Part shown: piece after piece, positions 9,493-20,003 of the stretch
Numbering within the stretch: position 1 is the first letter of the stretch
Layout of the letters: each line of letters opens with the position of its first letter
From: Procambarus clarkii
Lineage: Eukaryota; Arthropoda; Malacostraca; Decapoda; Cambaridae
DNA length: 64,000 nucleotides
Direction: 5' to 3'
Assembly: GCF_040958095.1 (NCBI RefSeq)
Contig: NC_091208.1
Location: 3,926,230-3,990,229, forward strand
Notes under the pieces: generated by a model
Told to the model about the DNA's origin: nothing
The model's input: only the letters and a program-made list of their open reading frames with translations
Database searches by the model: none
Program-made: the position numbers and the translations under genes

Positions 9493-10902
9493 GTAAGGAA
9501 GTTTTTGAGGGGTCAGCGTGCGGAGTTGAGGAAGTCACTTCCAGCCCCAGTGGATGAGTTAGTGGTTGAAGATGAGGTGTTGTATCATCTTGGTAGGGTT
9601 TCGGGTATACGGTCTGAACCAGTATACCAGGCAGTCTTGACACCGGAGTTCCAGAGGACTGCAATGTATCTGTGTCATAACATCCCAGCAGCAGGCCATG
9701 GAAGGGAGTCCAAGACGTTGCAGAGGGCACGTCAAAGGTTCTATTGGCCATCCATGGGTAAAGATATCAAGGTCTATGTAGCCTCTTGTGACAGTTGTCT
9801 GAGGTACAAGGCACATAGGTTGGGGGCGGAACCTTTGCGTAGGTGGCCGGATGTGAGTACTCCCTTCGAGAGAGTACACATAGATCTCATTGGGCCGCTA
9901 CCACAAGCTCAGTCAGGGGCGAGGTACATATTTGTAGCAGTGGATGCACTCACACGGTTCACTGTGGTGAGTGCACTCCGTTCTAAGTCGGCAGAGGATG
10001 TGACCCAGGCCATGGTGGAAAGTGTGTTAACCAGGTTTGGGGCTCCTCAACAAGTTGTGTCAGACCAAGGGTCAGAGTTTATCAATCAAGTATTTCAAAG
10101 CATCGCGAGTGTGTATCAATTCAAACATACTCCAGTGCTGGCATATCGACCATCGGCGAATGGTTTGGTTGAAAGACACAATGCTGAAGTAATCAGTATT
10201 CTGCGGCATTTGGCTGCAGATGATGTGCTTGCATGGGATCAGAGTTTGTCGATGGTGGAGTCGGCGCTCAACACGGCGTTCAATAGGTCGGTGGGAGAAA
10301 CCCCGCATTTTTTGTTGCATGGGTTCGATCCCCGACTTCCGTTCACGACGTTCACAAGCAAGCAACCGCCATGCTATGCGTTAGACTTCAAAAGTGTTGT
10401 CTGTAGGCGAGCAACCAAGGCATTTGACTTGGTGAAACTACATTTAAGAAAGTCGACAGAGGTAGCAGAGGCATATTATAATGCGCGGAACAAGGTCCAA
10501 GCAAAGGTGATCAATGAAGGTGATAGGGTATTCGTGAAGCAGATGCACGCTCAGGCAGAAGGTAAGTTGGCACCCAAGTTTGTGGGGCCATGTCGGGTAA
10601 TTAGCAAAAAGAATGCAGAAGTTAAGGTTAAGGTGCTAAACACAGGGCATGTGTTCTCCTGTAACCCAGACCGCGTCTATACACTGACCGGTCAGGCAAG
10701 TGAGGAGCCATACCCTACGGAGAGTGTGCCAGGGGAGAGCACACCAGCGGCTGAGAACATAGGTAGGGGTACGAGGAGTTGGCAATCAAGGGTAGATAAC
10801 ACAGAACAGCCTTCGCAGGACCGGGGACAAGGTCCACAGGCGACGATGACACATCGCTATCCGACCCGCTCTCGTGGGGTCATGAACACAGAAGCAGCAT
10901 AG
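9493..10902 (+). pseudogene. pol: Pol, integrase
   Basis: About 470 codons in the frame of RNase H, after the TAG at 9,490. Numbering from the TTG at 9,505: zinc-binding H58, H65, C95 and C98 (HHCC); catalytic D127 (HIDLIGPL), D187 (VVSDQGSEF) and E223 (NGLVERHN). D187 and E223 are 35 residues apart, the canonical DD35E spacing. The C-terminal part has GDRVFVKQ and KFVGPCRVI, the SH3-like DNA-binding domain, then a hydrophilic tail with YPTRSRG. No ATG is needed since it is cleaved from Pol. All catalytic residues are present; only upstream breaks prevent expression as one protein. Confidence 0.94.
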
Positions 10903-10909
10903 TATGTAC

Positions 10910-11130
10910 TGTAGAGTAGTGCATGGCCATGGTAGTTTTTGTAGAGTGTGGGGTAGTGTGTAGAGTGTGGTGTTGAGTGGTGCATGGGCATGGTAGTTTT
11001 GTAGAGTGTGGGGTAGTGTGTAGAGTGCGGTGTTGAGTGGTGCATGGGCATGGTAGTTTTGTAGAGTGTGGGGTAGCGTGTAGAGTGTGGGGTAGCGTGT
11101 AGAGTGTGGGGTAGCGTGTAGAGTGTTGTG
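10910..11130 (+). repeat. Minisatellite downstream of integrase (60-bp and 19-bp units)
   Basis: About 60-bp units containing GTAGAGTGTGGGGTAGTGTG and GGTGCATGGGCATGGTAG repeat near 10,930, 10,986 and 11,046. They collapse into three or more 19-bp units (GTAGAGTGTGGGGTAGCGT) ending near 11,130. It is internal to the LTR element, G/T-rich on the plus strand, and creates spurious minus-strand open frames. Confidence 0.88.
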
Positions 11131-12728
11131 TAGAGTAGCATGTGTAGTGGGTGGTGTAGTATTGTGGCGTTTGGACGCCTGGTATGGAGTGTGGTGTTCT
11201 GGAGTGCATAGAGGCACAGGAGGCCAGGTGGTGGTGGGTACGGTGAGTATCGGTGTAATGAGATCAGGTGCGTCAGGACGCAGAGCCTGGCTGTTGAGAG
11301 ACGTGGTGTTATAATGAGGTCATCAGTGGTTGGGTTGACCAGAGGTGATGGTGTGTCGGAGTGGGTAAGCCTTATGGATAAGATTATAATGTAGAATTTC
11401 AAAATTTCAGGTGTTGGTGGTTGCAGTGGGCGAGCCGAGTAGATATACTAATTTCTCATTAATTAAGTTGTTACAGGAATCTCGCTAGAAGCGAGCCAGT
11501 GGCAGTATGATGCTTTAGTGACATTAGTTGTGAAATGATTTTAATGTGGTGTTTATTATGATAATGTATGTGTATGTATATACTGTATATTACCTCATCG
11601 GCACCATTACTGAGTGTTAGGCTTGAGAAGGTCCCCCGGGATCATGTCACAGAGCTTCAGGTAGAGTAGAAGGGAAGCTATGAGGCTACACTCAGTAATT
11701 CTAGAGAAAAAAAAGGGGGAGGAAGTGAAGCCAACGTGACGTTATAGGCGAAATTCGCCCCCTGACATCAAAGCAGGGATAAGGGCCAGCTGCAATGGTT
11801 TTGCAGCTGCGCTCAGGCTATATACAGGGAGATAGTAAGGAGCCGAGGGGGTTATGTAATAATGGGATCGACCCAGGGGGCTCCGAGGGAATATTTTGCA
11901 GGTACAGCGGTCGGGAAGGTGTGAATACAGGTGGACACACTCTGGGCAGATGGGCCTAGAGTAATGTTCTACAGTTGTGGTGAGCACAGCAAGGAAGGAT
12001 GACCAGAGAGCTGTGAGGTATCTACAGCGTTCTGGGGTTGGTGCCCTGGAACGAGACGGCAGCATAGACCCGAGGGAACATGACCCTGGGGTCGGAATCT
12101 CCGTTGCTCTGGAGGCCAGGATCACGTTAGCTCAGAGCAACGATGGGACATTGACAACATTCACCAGGCTGGACAGCCTGGGTTTTGTCTGGGTCATGGA
12201 GAATCTAGGACCTAGCAACCATGGGACACGAAGACAAGAGAAGTGATGCTGCCAAATTATGGAGGAGGCCAGTGAAACATTGTGTGACCATTGTAAGCCC
12301 TTATGTCAACAGTACAGGGCAAGATGTTAATTTGTTAGTAACTTATTACTAAGGATGAAGAACCTTAGATATATATATGTGTGTATATATTAATGACTAG
12401 TGTCATTTCTGTTTAAGTGCCAGCATTCTAGTCCATGTAATTTTATAGTTATGTTTGTATGTAATTATATGTCAGCAGTTTAGGTATATGTGCATTGTTG
12501 AAGATGGGAAAAATTATTACAGACTATTTTACCTATGCTATGATGTGAATATAATGTATATGTTGGAGAAGTGTTGAGAGTCATGTCGGGGAAAATTTTT
12601 ATTTATTTCATCGGGTGTATGATGAACTTATTGGATGATTTTTTAGTTGTACACATATGGTGGGTGTATCAGGTCCATGCACTAATGGAACCATTGCAAT
12701 GATGCATATGGGGACATATGCGTGTTTA
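11131..12728 (+). other. Non-coding 3' region of the LTR retrotransposon
   Basis: About 1.6 kb with no recognisable domain on either strand. It contains a purine tract (A8G5-like, about 11,704-11,726) that resembles a second polypurine tract. There is no envelope signature (no signal peptide plus membrane anchor frame). The 127-codon minus-strand frame at 12,125-11,742 has no recognised domain. Confidence 0.6.
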
Positions 12729-12741
12729 AGGAGGGGAGTGG
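12729..12741 (+). promoter_or_regulatory. Polypurine tract (putative)
   Basis: AAGGAGGGGAGTGG, nearly all purine, lies directly against the 3' LTR, as expected for the primer of plus-strand DNA synthesis. Confidence 0.8.
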
Positions 12742-13539
12742 TGTTGTAATCCACAAGTTAGTAGGAATTATTAGCTAGAGGATCATTACTACAACACTTA
12801 ACGAATGATGATTGGAAGTACATGTTAAGTAGACAGACCATGGATCACATATCTAAGAAAGGTCAATGGATTAAGACCGAAGCTGTTTAGCCAAATTAAT
12901 AATTCCTGGAAAGAGGAATTATTCTTCGTCAGGCTTCTAGGAACAAGATTACCGCTCTAGGGATAAGGTTAATCGGATTATACCTTCCTCGAGAGGCGTG
13001 GTGAAATGTTTGAGGCCATGGTTGGCTAAAGTCAGTCTGATTGTGGGAGTTGAACTGGCAAGTCCTCTGGATCCCCGTTTGCGGCAGCAGCGAAGTGTAG
13101 CAGACAGGTATGCGAGAACCTGATGTGATCTTAGTGACGAAGTTAAGTCTGCAGTATGTGAGTATTGAATGAAAGACTAACCGGGTGTGGAGCATTGTAG
13201 TAATCATTCCGTATTAGGGACTTAGGCGGAAGTTACGAGTGTGGGTGGTGATCGCGGAGTTCAAGTGGTCTATGGGTATTGGAAGTGTATTGACCTAATA
13301 GAGTATGTTAATATGTATTTATTTTTCAGAGTCTATTCTTTGTAATTAAATGACAAAACCCGACGGCCTTTAAATACCTTCCATATGTACATTCATTGTG
13401 TTCCAGTACAAACCGAGTGGTACGCCTCAAGGGTCTGGTGTGTGTAGGAGTATAGGTGGTAGTAACGGTTGCTGAGGCAAGGTGTTATGTGTTGTGTATT
13501 CGCTGTGTTCGGAATGAACCGGGGTTCAGCGTCACGACA
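12742..13539 (+). repeat. 3' LTR (798 bp)
   Basis: Same termini as the 5' LTR (TGTTGTAATCC...GTCACGACA). It lacks the 260-bp internal duplication. Scattered substitutions distinguish it from the 5' LTR. Confidence 0.95.
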
Positions 13540-13543
13540 ATAA
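13540..13543. repeat. Target site duplication ATAA (right)
   Basis: Matches 4,525-4,528. Confidence 0.8.
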
Positions 13544-14429
13544 TATTTTACCTCGCACTGTACACCTGATTAATTGACCAGAGAGGGGTACATACCAATC
13601 TTCCTTACCGCTCACACAACTAGATGAGTAATGATGATATATGGTTGACGATGGTCTCCGTCGTCGCCTACCACTTGGTGCTTCTCTAAGTGCTAGTAGA
13701 TTTGATGATGTCGGTTCTTCTCTATCTACAATAAGCTCTGGAGTCAGTCACTGTATCGTTGTGTGACAGTTCACTAATTTACTTTACCACTGATCACAGT
13801 CACCACCCAACAAACACAATCACAATATGCCCGAAACGCTTTGCGTAATAGTGGCTTTAGGCATTGTATGTACTAGCTCTACCTATAAGTCAACCAATCT
13901 TTGTAAAAATTTCTTGTATGTATGTACCTTACCTAAATAAACACTTTATTATATTTATTTTTTATTTTAATCAGGTAGTTCCACAGAGGGTCGACACACC
14001 AGGCCGTCAGGTCAGGTGAGGTCACTTCACGCAGTCCTCCACACTTATATGCACCAGTGATGCCACCAGCTACACTTTGGTTTCCTCGCACTATCGCTAG
14101 CGATATTTCTATCTTATGTAGCACCTTGCTAGCTATACACTGCGAGAGGCCAAATACTATGATCCCTAAAAGCCCAGTTTCTTAAATGACAAACCCGGCT
14201 GTTTGCTTCCTTTGGAGGGCATAAAACATGACATATATGCAGTTTGTGGCGTAAATGTGTAAACATCAGTCAGGAGGAGGAGGGGTGATGTCTCCATGAC
14301 AACGGCGTCGCATCTTTCCTTCAACCGGTATTTAAATACTATATAACAAGTGAATGAGAAAGAAATGTCCAAAATCCGAACAATGTTGCAGTGTAACAAG
14401 TAGGAAGACGTGTTGCAACATCATCATGC
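13544..14429. other. Unassigned sequence between LTR element and satellite field
   Basis: I see no gene here. The part 13,829-13,970 resembles a retroposon 3' tail (listed separately). The rest has only short frames without recognisable domains. Confidence 0.6.
13829..13970 (+). mobile_element. Retroposon 3' tail (SINE- or LINE-like)
   Basis: The 28-bp stretch 13,829-13,856 (GCCCGAAACGCT...TAGTGGCT) matches the tail of the SINE at 15,256-15,283 (other strand) at about 25 of 28 positions. It is followed by TTGTATGTA repeats and an AATAAA-containing A/T-rich end near 13,935-13,970. It is probably the 3' end of a LINE or a SINE that shares this tail; the 5' part is not identified. Confidence 0.55.
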
Positions 14430-14650
14430 TTCTAAACTCATTTTTTAGTTTAGACATTTTTTTCTTAATAAATTATCAATTCCATTAGTATGGACCCAAG
14501 GCTGAGTGCATGGGCATGTTGTCAATTTCTCTTGCAAAATCTGCTATGCTCGTGTTGATATCATTTATATATTTCCAGGAGTTTGGATATCATGAATAAA
14601 GTTGTCCGGATCTTCGACTTTCATGCTGTTTATTGTTGTGCTTATTGTTA
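14430..14650 (-). pseudogene. LINE RT fragment, first and most diverged copy
   Basis: On the minus strand it is homologous to the RT-fragment blocks in later units (the 'MKVEDPDN' and 'DIQTP' words are visible), but it has decayed through the SAPGP region. It borders the first 84-bp array exactly as in later units. Confidence 0.65.
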
Positions 14651-15205
14651 TAACCATAACCAGGCACTGCATCACCAACCTCAACAAGGCCCTGAACAAC
14701 ATCAACACCAACCTCCACATACTCAGCCACAACATAACCATAACCAGGCACTGCATCACCAACCTCAACAAGGCCTTGAACAACATCAACACCAGCCTCC
14801 ACACCCTCAGCCACAACATAACCATAACCAGGCACTGCATTACCAACCTCAACAAGGCCCTGAACAACATCAACACCAGCCTCCACACCCTCAGCCACAA
14901 CGTAACCATAACCAGGCACTGCATCACCAACCTCAACAAGGCCCTGAACAACATCAACACCAGCCTCCACACCCTCAGCCACAACATAACCATAACCAGG
15001 CACTGCATTACCAACCTCAACAAGGCCCTGAACAACATCAACACCAGCCTCCACACCCTCAGCCACAACATAACCATAACCAGGCACTGCATCACCAACC
15101 TCAACAAGGCCCTGAACAACATCAACACCAGCCTCCACACCCTCAGCCACAACATAACCATAACCAGGCACTGCATCACCAACCTCAACAAGGCCCTGAA
15201 CAACA
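14651..15205. repeat. 84-bp minisatellite array 1a (about 6.6 copies)
   Basis: Tandem 84-bp units containing ACCAACCTCAACAAGGCCCT. Interrupted on the right by a SINE whose poly-A (T on plus) starts at 15,206. The coding-like plus frame is open throughout. Confidence 0.97.
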
Positions 15206-15492
15206 TTTTTTTTTTTTTTTTTGAGATATATACAAGAGTTGTTAAATTCTTGTACAGCCACTAGTACGCGTAGCGTTTCGGGCAAGTCCTTAATCCTATG
15301 GTCCCTGGAATACGATCCCCTGCCGCGAAGAATCGTTTTTTTCATCCAAGTACACATTTTACTGTTGCGTTAAACAGAGGCTACAGTTAAGGAATTGCGC
15401 CCAGTAAATCCTCCCCGGCCAGGATACGAACCCATGACATAGCGCTCGCGGAACGCCAGGCGAGTGTCTTACCACTACACCACGGAGACTGC
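15206..15492 (-). mobile_element. tRNA-derived SINE
   Basis: Read on the minus strand: the 5' head has Pol III box A TGGTGTAGTGG (15,482-15,472) and box B GGTTCGTATCC (15,432-15,422) in a tRNA-like context. A tRNA-unrelated body follows, then the tail motif at 15,283-15,256, then a 17-base poly-A (plus-strand T 15,206-15,222). It is inserted in the 84-bp array and splits it in two. No clear target duplication is visible because the flanks are repetitive. It is not a functional tRNA gene: it continues into a SINE body and poly-A. Confidence 0.9.
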
Positions 15493-15500
15493 ACCCCCAT

Positions 15501-16051
15501 CCTCCACACCCTCAGCCACAACATAACCATAACCAGGCACTGCATCACCAACCTCAACAAGGCCCTGAACAACATCAACACCAGCCTCCATACCCTCAGC
15601 CACAACATAACCATAACCAGGCACTGCATCACCAACCTCAACAAGGCCCTGAACAACATCAACACCAGCCTCCACACCCTCAGCTACAACATAACCATAA
15701 CCAGGCACTGCATCACCAACCTCAACAATGCCCTGAACAACATCAACACCGGCCTCCACACCCTCAGCCACAACATAACCATAACCAGACACTGCATCAC
15801 CAACCTCAACAAGGCCCTGAACAACAACAACACCAGCCTCCACACCCTCAGCCACAACATAACCATAGCCAGGCACTGCATCACCAACCTCAACAAGGAC
15901 CTGAACAACAACAACACCAGCCTCCACACCCTCAGCCACAACATAACCATAACCAGGCACTGCATCACCAACCTCAACAAGGCCTTGAACAACATCAACA
16001 CCAGCCTCCACACCCTCAGCCACAACATAACCATAACCAGGCACTGCATCC
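15501..16051. repeat. 84-bp minisatellite array 1b (about 6.6 copies)
   Basis: Continuation of array 1a beyond the SINE, ending CACTGCATCCA as all these arrays do. Variant units include CAACAACAAC for CAACATCAAC. Confidence 0.97.
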
Positions 16052-16737
16052 AATTACTGGATAAAGATTAGGGACTGAACTGGGGAAGGGGGGGCGAAGG
16101 AAGGAATGATGCCCATTGGCTAAGTGATCCTTACTTACTGACAACTGTGACAATGACCTTAGAATACGGTACACAAAGAGAATATTAATAAGGTATTCAA
16201 TGTATCAACACAAAATTTCTTTAGAAATGACACATACAAAATTTTGAATATAAGAGTTAGTCATTAAAAAATGTATAGAAAACGAAGACAATGTGACCGT
16301 GTGAGTGTTGAATAATAAGCAAAATATTTATACATATTTGTTTTATAACAAAAATGTACAGAAAATAGAAATAAATTAATACAGGTATTTAAAAAAAATA
16401 ACACCACTTAAAAATTTTTGTTACGTTTTTAAAATTGGTTTAATTTTTTTTTATTTTACCAAAATTAATTTAAATAAATTTTAAATAATTTTTTTTAATT
16501 TATATAGAAGAAACTTGTGCTAATATTAGTATTTACATCTGCTTAATTTTTTTTAATATACGTTATACACATTAAACTATGCAGTGAGTACTAAAGTAAT
16601 TGTCGCACTTGTTAAAGTGGGGGACACTTAGTTACTGTGTTCCGTGTTCTGAGGCCAGTAGCTGTCACAGAAACTCACCTTCCACAGGTATTTCTTGTTG
16701 TTGGTGTTTTGTTCAGGTGTTCACAGTGTACTTGATC
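16052..16737. repeat. Spacer module (box A, AT-rich core, box B)
   Basis: Box A (about 16,052-16,200) contains GCTAAGTGATCC and ACTGACAACTGTGACA. The core is over 80% A/T with no genes. Box B (about 16,580-16,720) contains TGTTCTGAGGCCAGTAG and TTCTTGTTGTTGGTGTTTTG. The same module follows each array type in this field. The purine run near 16,080-16,095 includes G7. Confidence 0.85.
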
Positions 16738-16961
16738 CCAGTGACGTCATGCACTCAGCAGGACATAAGTGACTTCATGCACTAAGCAGGACCCTATTGA
16801 CGTCATGCACTTAGCATGACCCTAGTGACGTCATGCACTTAGCATGACCCCAGTGACGTCATGCACTAAGCAGAACCGTGACGTCTTGCTCTAAGCAGGA
16901 CCCCCAGTGACGTCATGCTCTAAGCAGGACCCCAATGACGTCATGCACTAAGCAGGACCCC
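16738..16961. repeat. 28-bp TGACGTCA minisatellite, array C0 (about 8 copies)
   Basis: Units read GTGACGTCATGCACTAAGCA plus GGACCCCA. This is the shortest and most diverged 28-bp array; some units have lost the palindrome (TGACTTCA). Confidence 0.93.
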
Positions 16962-17810
16962 TCATGAATGTGAGGACTCTGACATGTGAATGAACTCACT
17001 GCTCTGTGCAGTGATCATTTTAAGGCACTGTTAAACACCTGCTTTCTGGTTGTTTCTTCAATTCAACAGCAATATCTCAATATTTCTGCACTCAACACTG
17101 CACTGTGTTGATGCAGTGTGCACTGCATCTTGTAACATTGCATCCAGTTATAGGATAAGGATTTGGGATAGGACTGGGAAGGAAGGAATGGTGCCCAGTA
17201 GCTAAGTGATCCCCACTTACTGACGACTGTGACAGTGGCCTAAGAATACGGTTCACAAAGAGGATATTAATAGGGTATTCAAAATATCAACACAATTTCT
17301 GTTAGAATGAAACATAAAAAAATTCAATATAACATTTCCCCATTAAATCGGTATAGATAACCAAGACCATATGTGTGCAGGATATTAATAATTATTACTT
17401 CTTATATATAATTATTTAATGACAAGAAAATATTTTATTATTAAAATTTAAAATTTAATATAAAATTGAAAAAAATTTATAATTATTTTTAAACTTTTAA
17501 AATTATTTATAAATTTTAATATAAAATTTTCCTGAATTTATTTTATTTAATTTTTTTTTATCTAAAAAAAAACTTACGTAAATTAAACTAATACAGAATA
17601 CTTATTAAAATTTTGAGTGCACATAGCACCCATGAAGCTTTGCTGTCGGCAGCGGGCTGGGATCATATAGCTACTGTGTAATACGGTGATCGTCGCATTT
17701 GTTAGTGTTGGGGACATTTAGCTACCTACTGTGTACCGTGTTCTGAGGCCAGTAATTGTCAAAGAATTTAACTATTCAACAGGTGATTTTAAATGTTTGT
17801 GTTACGGTCA
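16962..17810. repeat. Spacer module in H0
   Basis: The array exit sequence (CTCATGAATGTGAGGACTCT) is followed by box A from about 17,140, an AT-rich core around 17,380-17,600, and box B to 17,810. No gene is seen. Confidence 0.8.
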
Positions 17811-18050
17811 GGTGGCCACAGAGCACTAAGCCTAGAGCCAGCAGGTGGCCACAGAGCACTAAGCCTAGAGCCAGCAGGTGGCCACAGAGCACTAAGCCTA
17901 GAGCCAGCAGGTGGCCACAGAGCACTAAGCCTAGAGCCAGCAGGTGGCCACAGAGCACTAAGCCTAGAGCCAGCAGGTGGCCATAGAGCACTAAGCCTAG
18001 AGCCAGCAGGTGGCCACAGAGCACTAAGCCTAGAGCCAGCAGGTGGCCAC
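17811..18050. repeat. 33-bp minisatellite (7.3 copies)
   Basis: Units begin GGTGGCCACAGAGCACTAAG and continue CCTAGAGCCAGCA. Seven full copies are almost identical; one has CATAGAG. Each unit holds an 8-bp palindrome GTGGCCAC. The 11-residue repeat frames on both strands are by-products of a unit length divisible by 3. Later units keep only about 2.3 copies. Confidence 0.97.
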
Positions 18051-18734
18051 AAGGGACGAGAACAGCCTTGATATATAATGCTAATTACACTATTGCACTT
18101 ATATTAATTACTCAGGTTCGTCATTTATCGGAGACTCAGTGTAATAAGGGCACCCTAATATCATCTCATGTTAATGCTGATTTAATGTTTTCCCAACTAT
18201 ATTGACAGCTCTTGTTTGATGGAGAGAAAATGCAAAATTATGTAGAGAAGACGGGAGAGAGGAATAGAGGGATAGAGGGGTAGAGGAAGAGAGGGTGAGA
18301 GGGAGGGAAGGAAGGAGAAGATGAAGGGAAAAGGGATAATGGTTCGGACTGCTACAGATAAAGGCTTTCAGCAATGGCTTTTACATTTCCGTCTCTTTAC
18401 ATTTACCTAAATCTTTGTTTTGTAACATTGTAAACATTTTTACAGCAATGTATAAATTTATACAATGAAACAGTGTTTGGCCCTGGATAATATAATTTTT
18501 TTTAATTGCGTATGCCTCCAAAATCTAGAAAATGGTTATTTTCTTTTTAGAAACTTGCTTTAGAGAGTTTGGGGAAAATGTGTAGGGCAAAGGTCAAAGA
18601 CACAATTTAAAGCTTTAAGATAATAATATCAATTTTTTGCCTACATTGGAGGCATAACAAATTTGAAAAGAGTACATACTCAGGAAGTGTGTATTCTGAG
18701 TGTGTACGGACGCCTGACAACTGGGTGGACAGTG
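18051..18734. repeat. GA-rich block G in H0
   Basis: Contains GGTTCGTCATTTA, a purine-rich stretch around 18,220-18,340, GGAGGCATAACAAATTTGAAAA, and at 18,672-18,707 a hairpin (GTACATACTCAG / CTGAGTGTGTAC). A diverged copy of the block lies at 22,236-22,690. No gene is seen. Confidence 0.75.
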
Positions 18735-18960
18735 CTTCTTTAGACTACTTTTTTAGTTTAGAATATAGTTTAGAAAAATATTTCATTATAAATATTGAAT
18801 TCCACGAGTTTGGACCCGGGGCTGAGTGCATGGGCATGTTGTCAATTTCTCTTGCAAAATCTGCCTCGCTCGTGTTGATATCAATTATATTTACAGGGGT
18901 TTGGATGTCACGCATAAAGACGTTGTCCGGATCTTCCACTTTCATGTTGTTTATTGTAGT
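18735..18960 (-). pseudogene. LINE RT fragment (second LINE family)
   Basis: The minus frame, about 70 codons, reads KVEDPDN, DIQTPVNIIDIN, ADFAREIDNMP and HSAPGPNSWNSIF. This is the region just before the RT palm, where LINE proteins have a helix followed by (S/A)APGPD. It is much shorter than a real RT (about 400 residues or more) and ends in stop codons. It differs from the LINE at 1-3,660. The 84-bp array starts about 10 bp from its upstream end. I infer a fossil fragment captured before the HOR was amplified. Confidence 0.72.
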
Positions 18961-18970
18961 GCTTATTGTT

Positions 18971-20003
18971 ATAACCATAACCAGGCACTGCATCACCAAC
19001 CTCAACAAGGCCCTGAACAACATCAACACCAGCCTCCACACACTCAGCTACAACATAACCATAACCAGGCACTGCATCACCAACCTCAACAAGGCCCTGA
19101 ACAACAACAACACCGGCCTCCACACCCTCAGCAACAACATAACCATAACCAGGCACTGCATCACCAACCTCAACAAGGCCCTGAACAACATCAACACCAG
19201 CCTCCACACCCTCAGCCACAACACAACCATAACCAGGCACTGCATCACCAACCTCAACAAGGCCCTGAACAACATCAACACCAGCCTCCACACCCTCAGC
19301 CACAACATAACTATAACCAGAACCTGCATCACCAACCTCAACAAGGCCCTGAACAACATCAACACCAGCCTCCACACCCTCAGCCACAACATAACCATAA
19401 CCAGGCACTGCATCACCAACCTCAACAAGGCCCTGAATAACATCAACACCAGCCTTCACACCCTCAGCCACAACATAACCATAACCAGGCACTGCATCAC
19501 CAACCTCAACAAGGCCCTGAACAACATCAACACCAGCCTCCACACCCTCAGCCACAACATAACCATAACCAGGCACTGCATCACCAACCTCAACAAGGCC
19601 CTGAACAACATCAACACCAGCCTCCACACCCTCAGCCTCAACCTAACCATAACCAGGCACTGCATCACTAACCTCAACAAGGCCCTGAACAACATCAGCA
19701 CCAGCCTCCATACCCTCAGCCACAACATAACCATAACCAGGCACTGCATCACCAACCTCAACAAGGCCCTGAACAACATCAACACCAGCCTCCACACCCT
19801 CAGCCACAACATAACTATAACCAGGCACTGCATCACCAACCTCAACAAGGCCCTGAACAACATCAGCACCAGCCTCCATACCCTCAGCCACAACATAACC
19901 ATAACCAGGCACTGCATCACCAACCTCAACAAGGCCCTGAACAACATCAACACCAGCCTCCACACACTCAGCCACAACATAACCATAACCAGGCACTGCA
20001 TCC
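18971..20003. repeat. 84-bp minisatellite array 2 (about 12.3 copies)
   Basis: Ends in the same phase as other arrays (CACTGCATCCA). The plus frame with GC-rich third positions is open through the whole array and 0.3 kb upstream (18,689-20,080, 463 codons). The upstream 90 codons overlap the antisense LINE fragment, so a real gene is not supported. Confidence 0.97.

Larger units (their letters stand above)
4529..13539 (+). mobile_element. Full-length Ty3/gypsy-type LTR retrotransposon, coding-inactive
   Basis: A 9.0-kb element with TG...CA LTRs, 4-bp ATAA duplications, PBS at 5,591, gag-protease, RT, RNase H, integrase and PPT at 12,729. The domain order PR-RT-RH-IN identifies the Ty3/gypsy group. 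By eye the two LTRs differ at about a dozen sites over the roughly 800 shared bases, so insertion was fairly recent, yet pol carries frame changes and two stops. About 1.8 kb of non-coding sequence lies between integrase and the 3' LTR. No envelope gene is seen. Confidence 0.95.

Noticed and set aside
11742..12125. 127-codon minus-strand frame as possible env or captured gene
   Set aside because: Wrong strand for env, no signal peptide, anchor or known motif.
14583..15224. PQH-rich plus-strand frame and V/G- and L/R-rich minus-strand frames of the 84-bp array
   Set aside because: Shadows of a repeat whose length is divisible by 3. The PQH frame is stopped by common variants (GAATAA, AAATAG), so there is no sign of constraint.
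15422..15492. tRNA gene on the minus strand
   Set aside because: Boxes A and B are present, but the sequence continues into a SINE body, tail and poly-A, and no proper acceptor stem closes.
14651..16051. Telomere-like repeats (ATAACCATAACC)
   Set aside because: Only a short part of an 84-bp unit and not the arthropod TTAGG repeat in tandem.
17756..18071. 11-residue repeat proteins from the 33-bp array
   Set aside because: Open in several frames on both strands only because the unit is 33 bp; no start context or conservation beyond the repeat.
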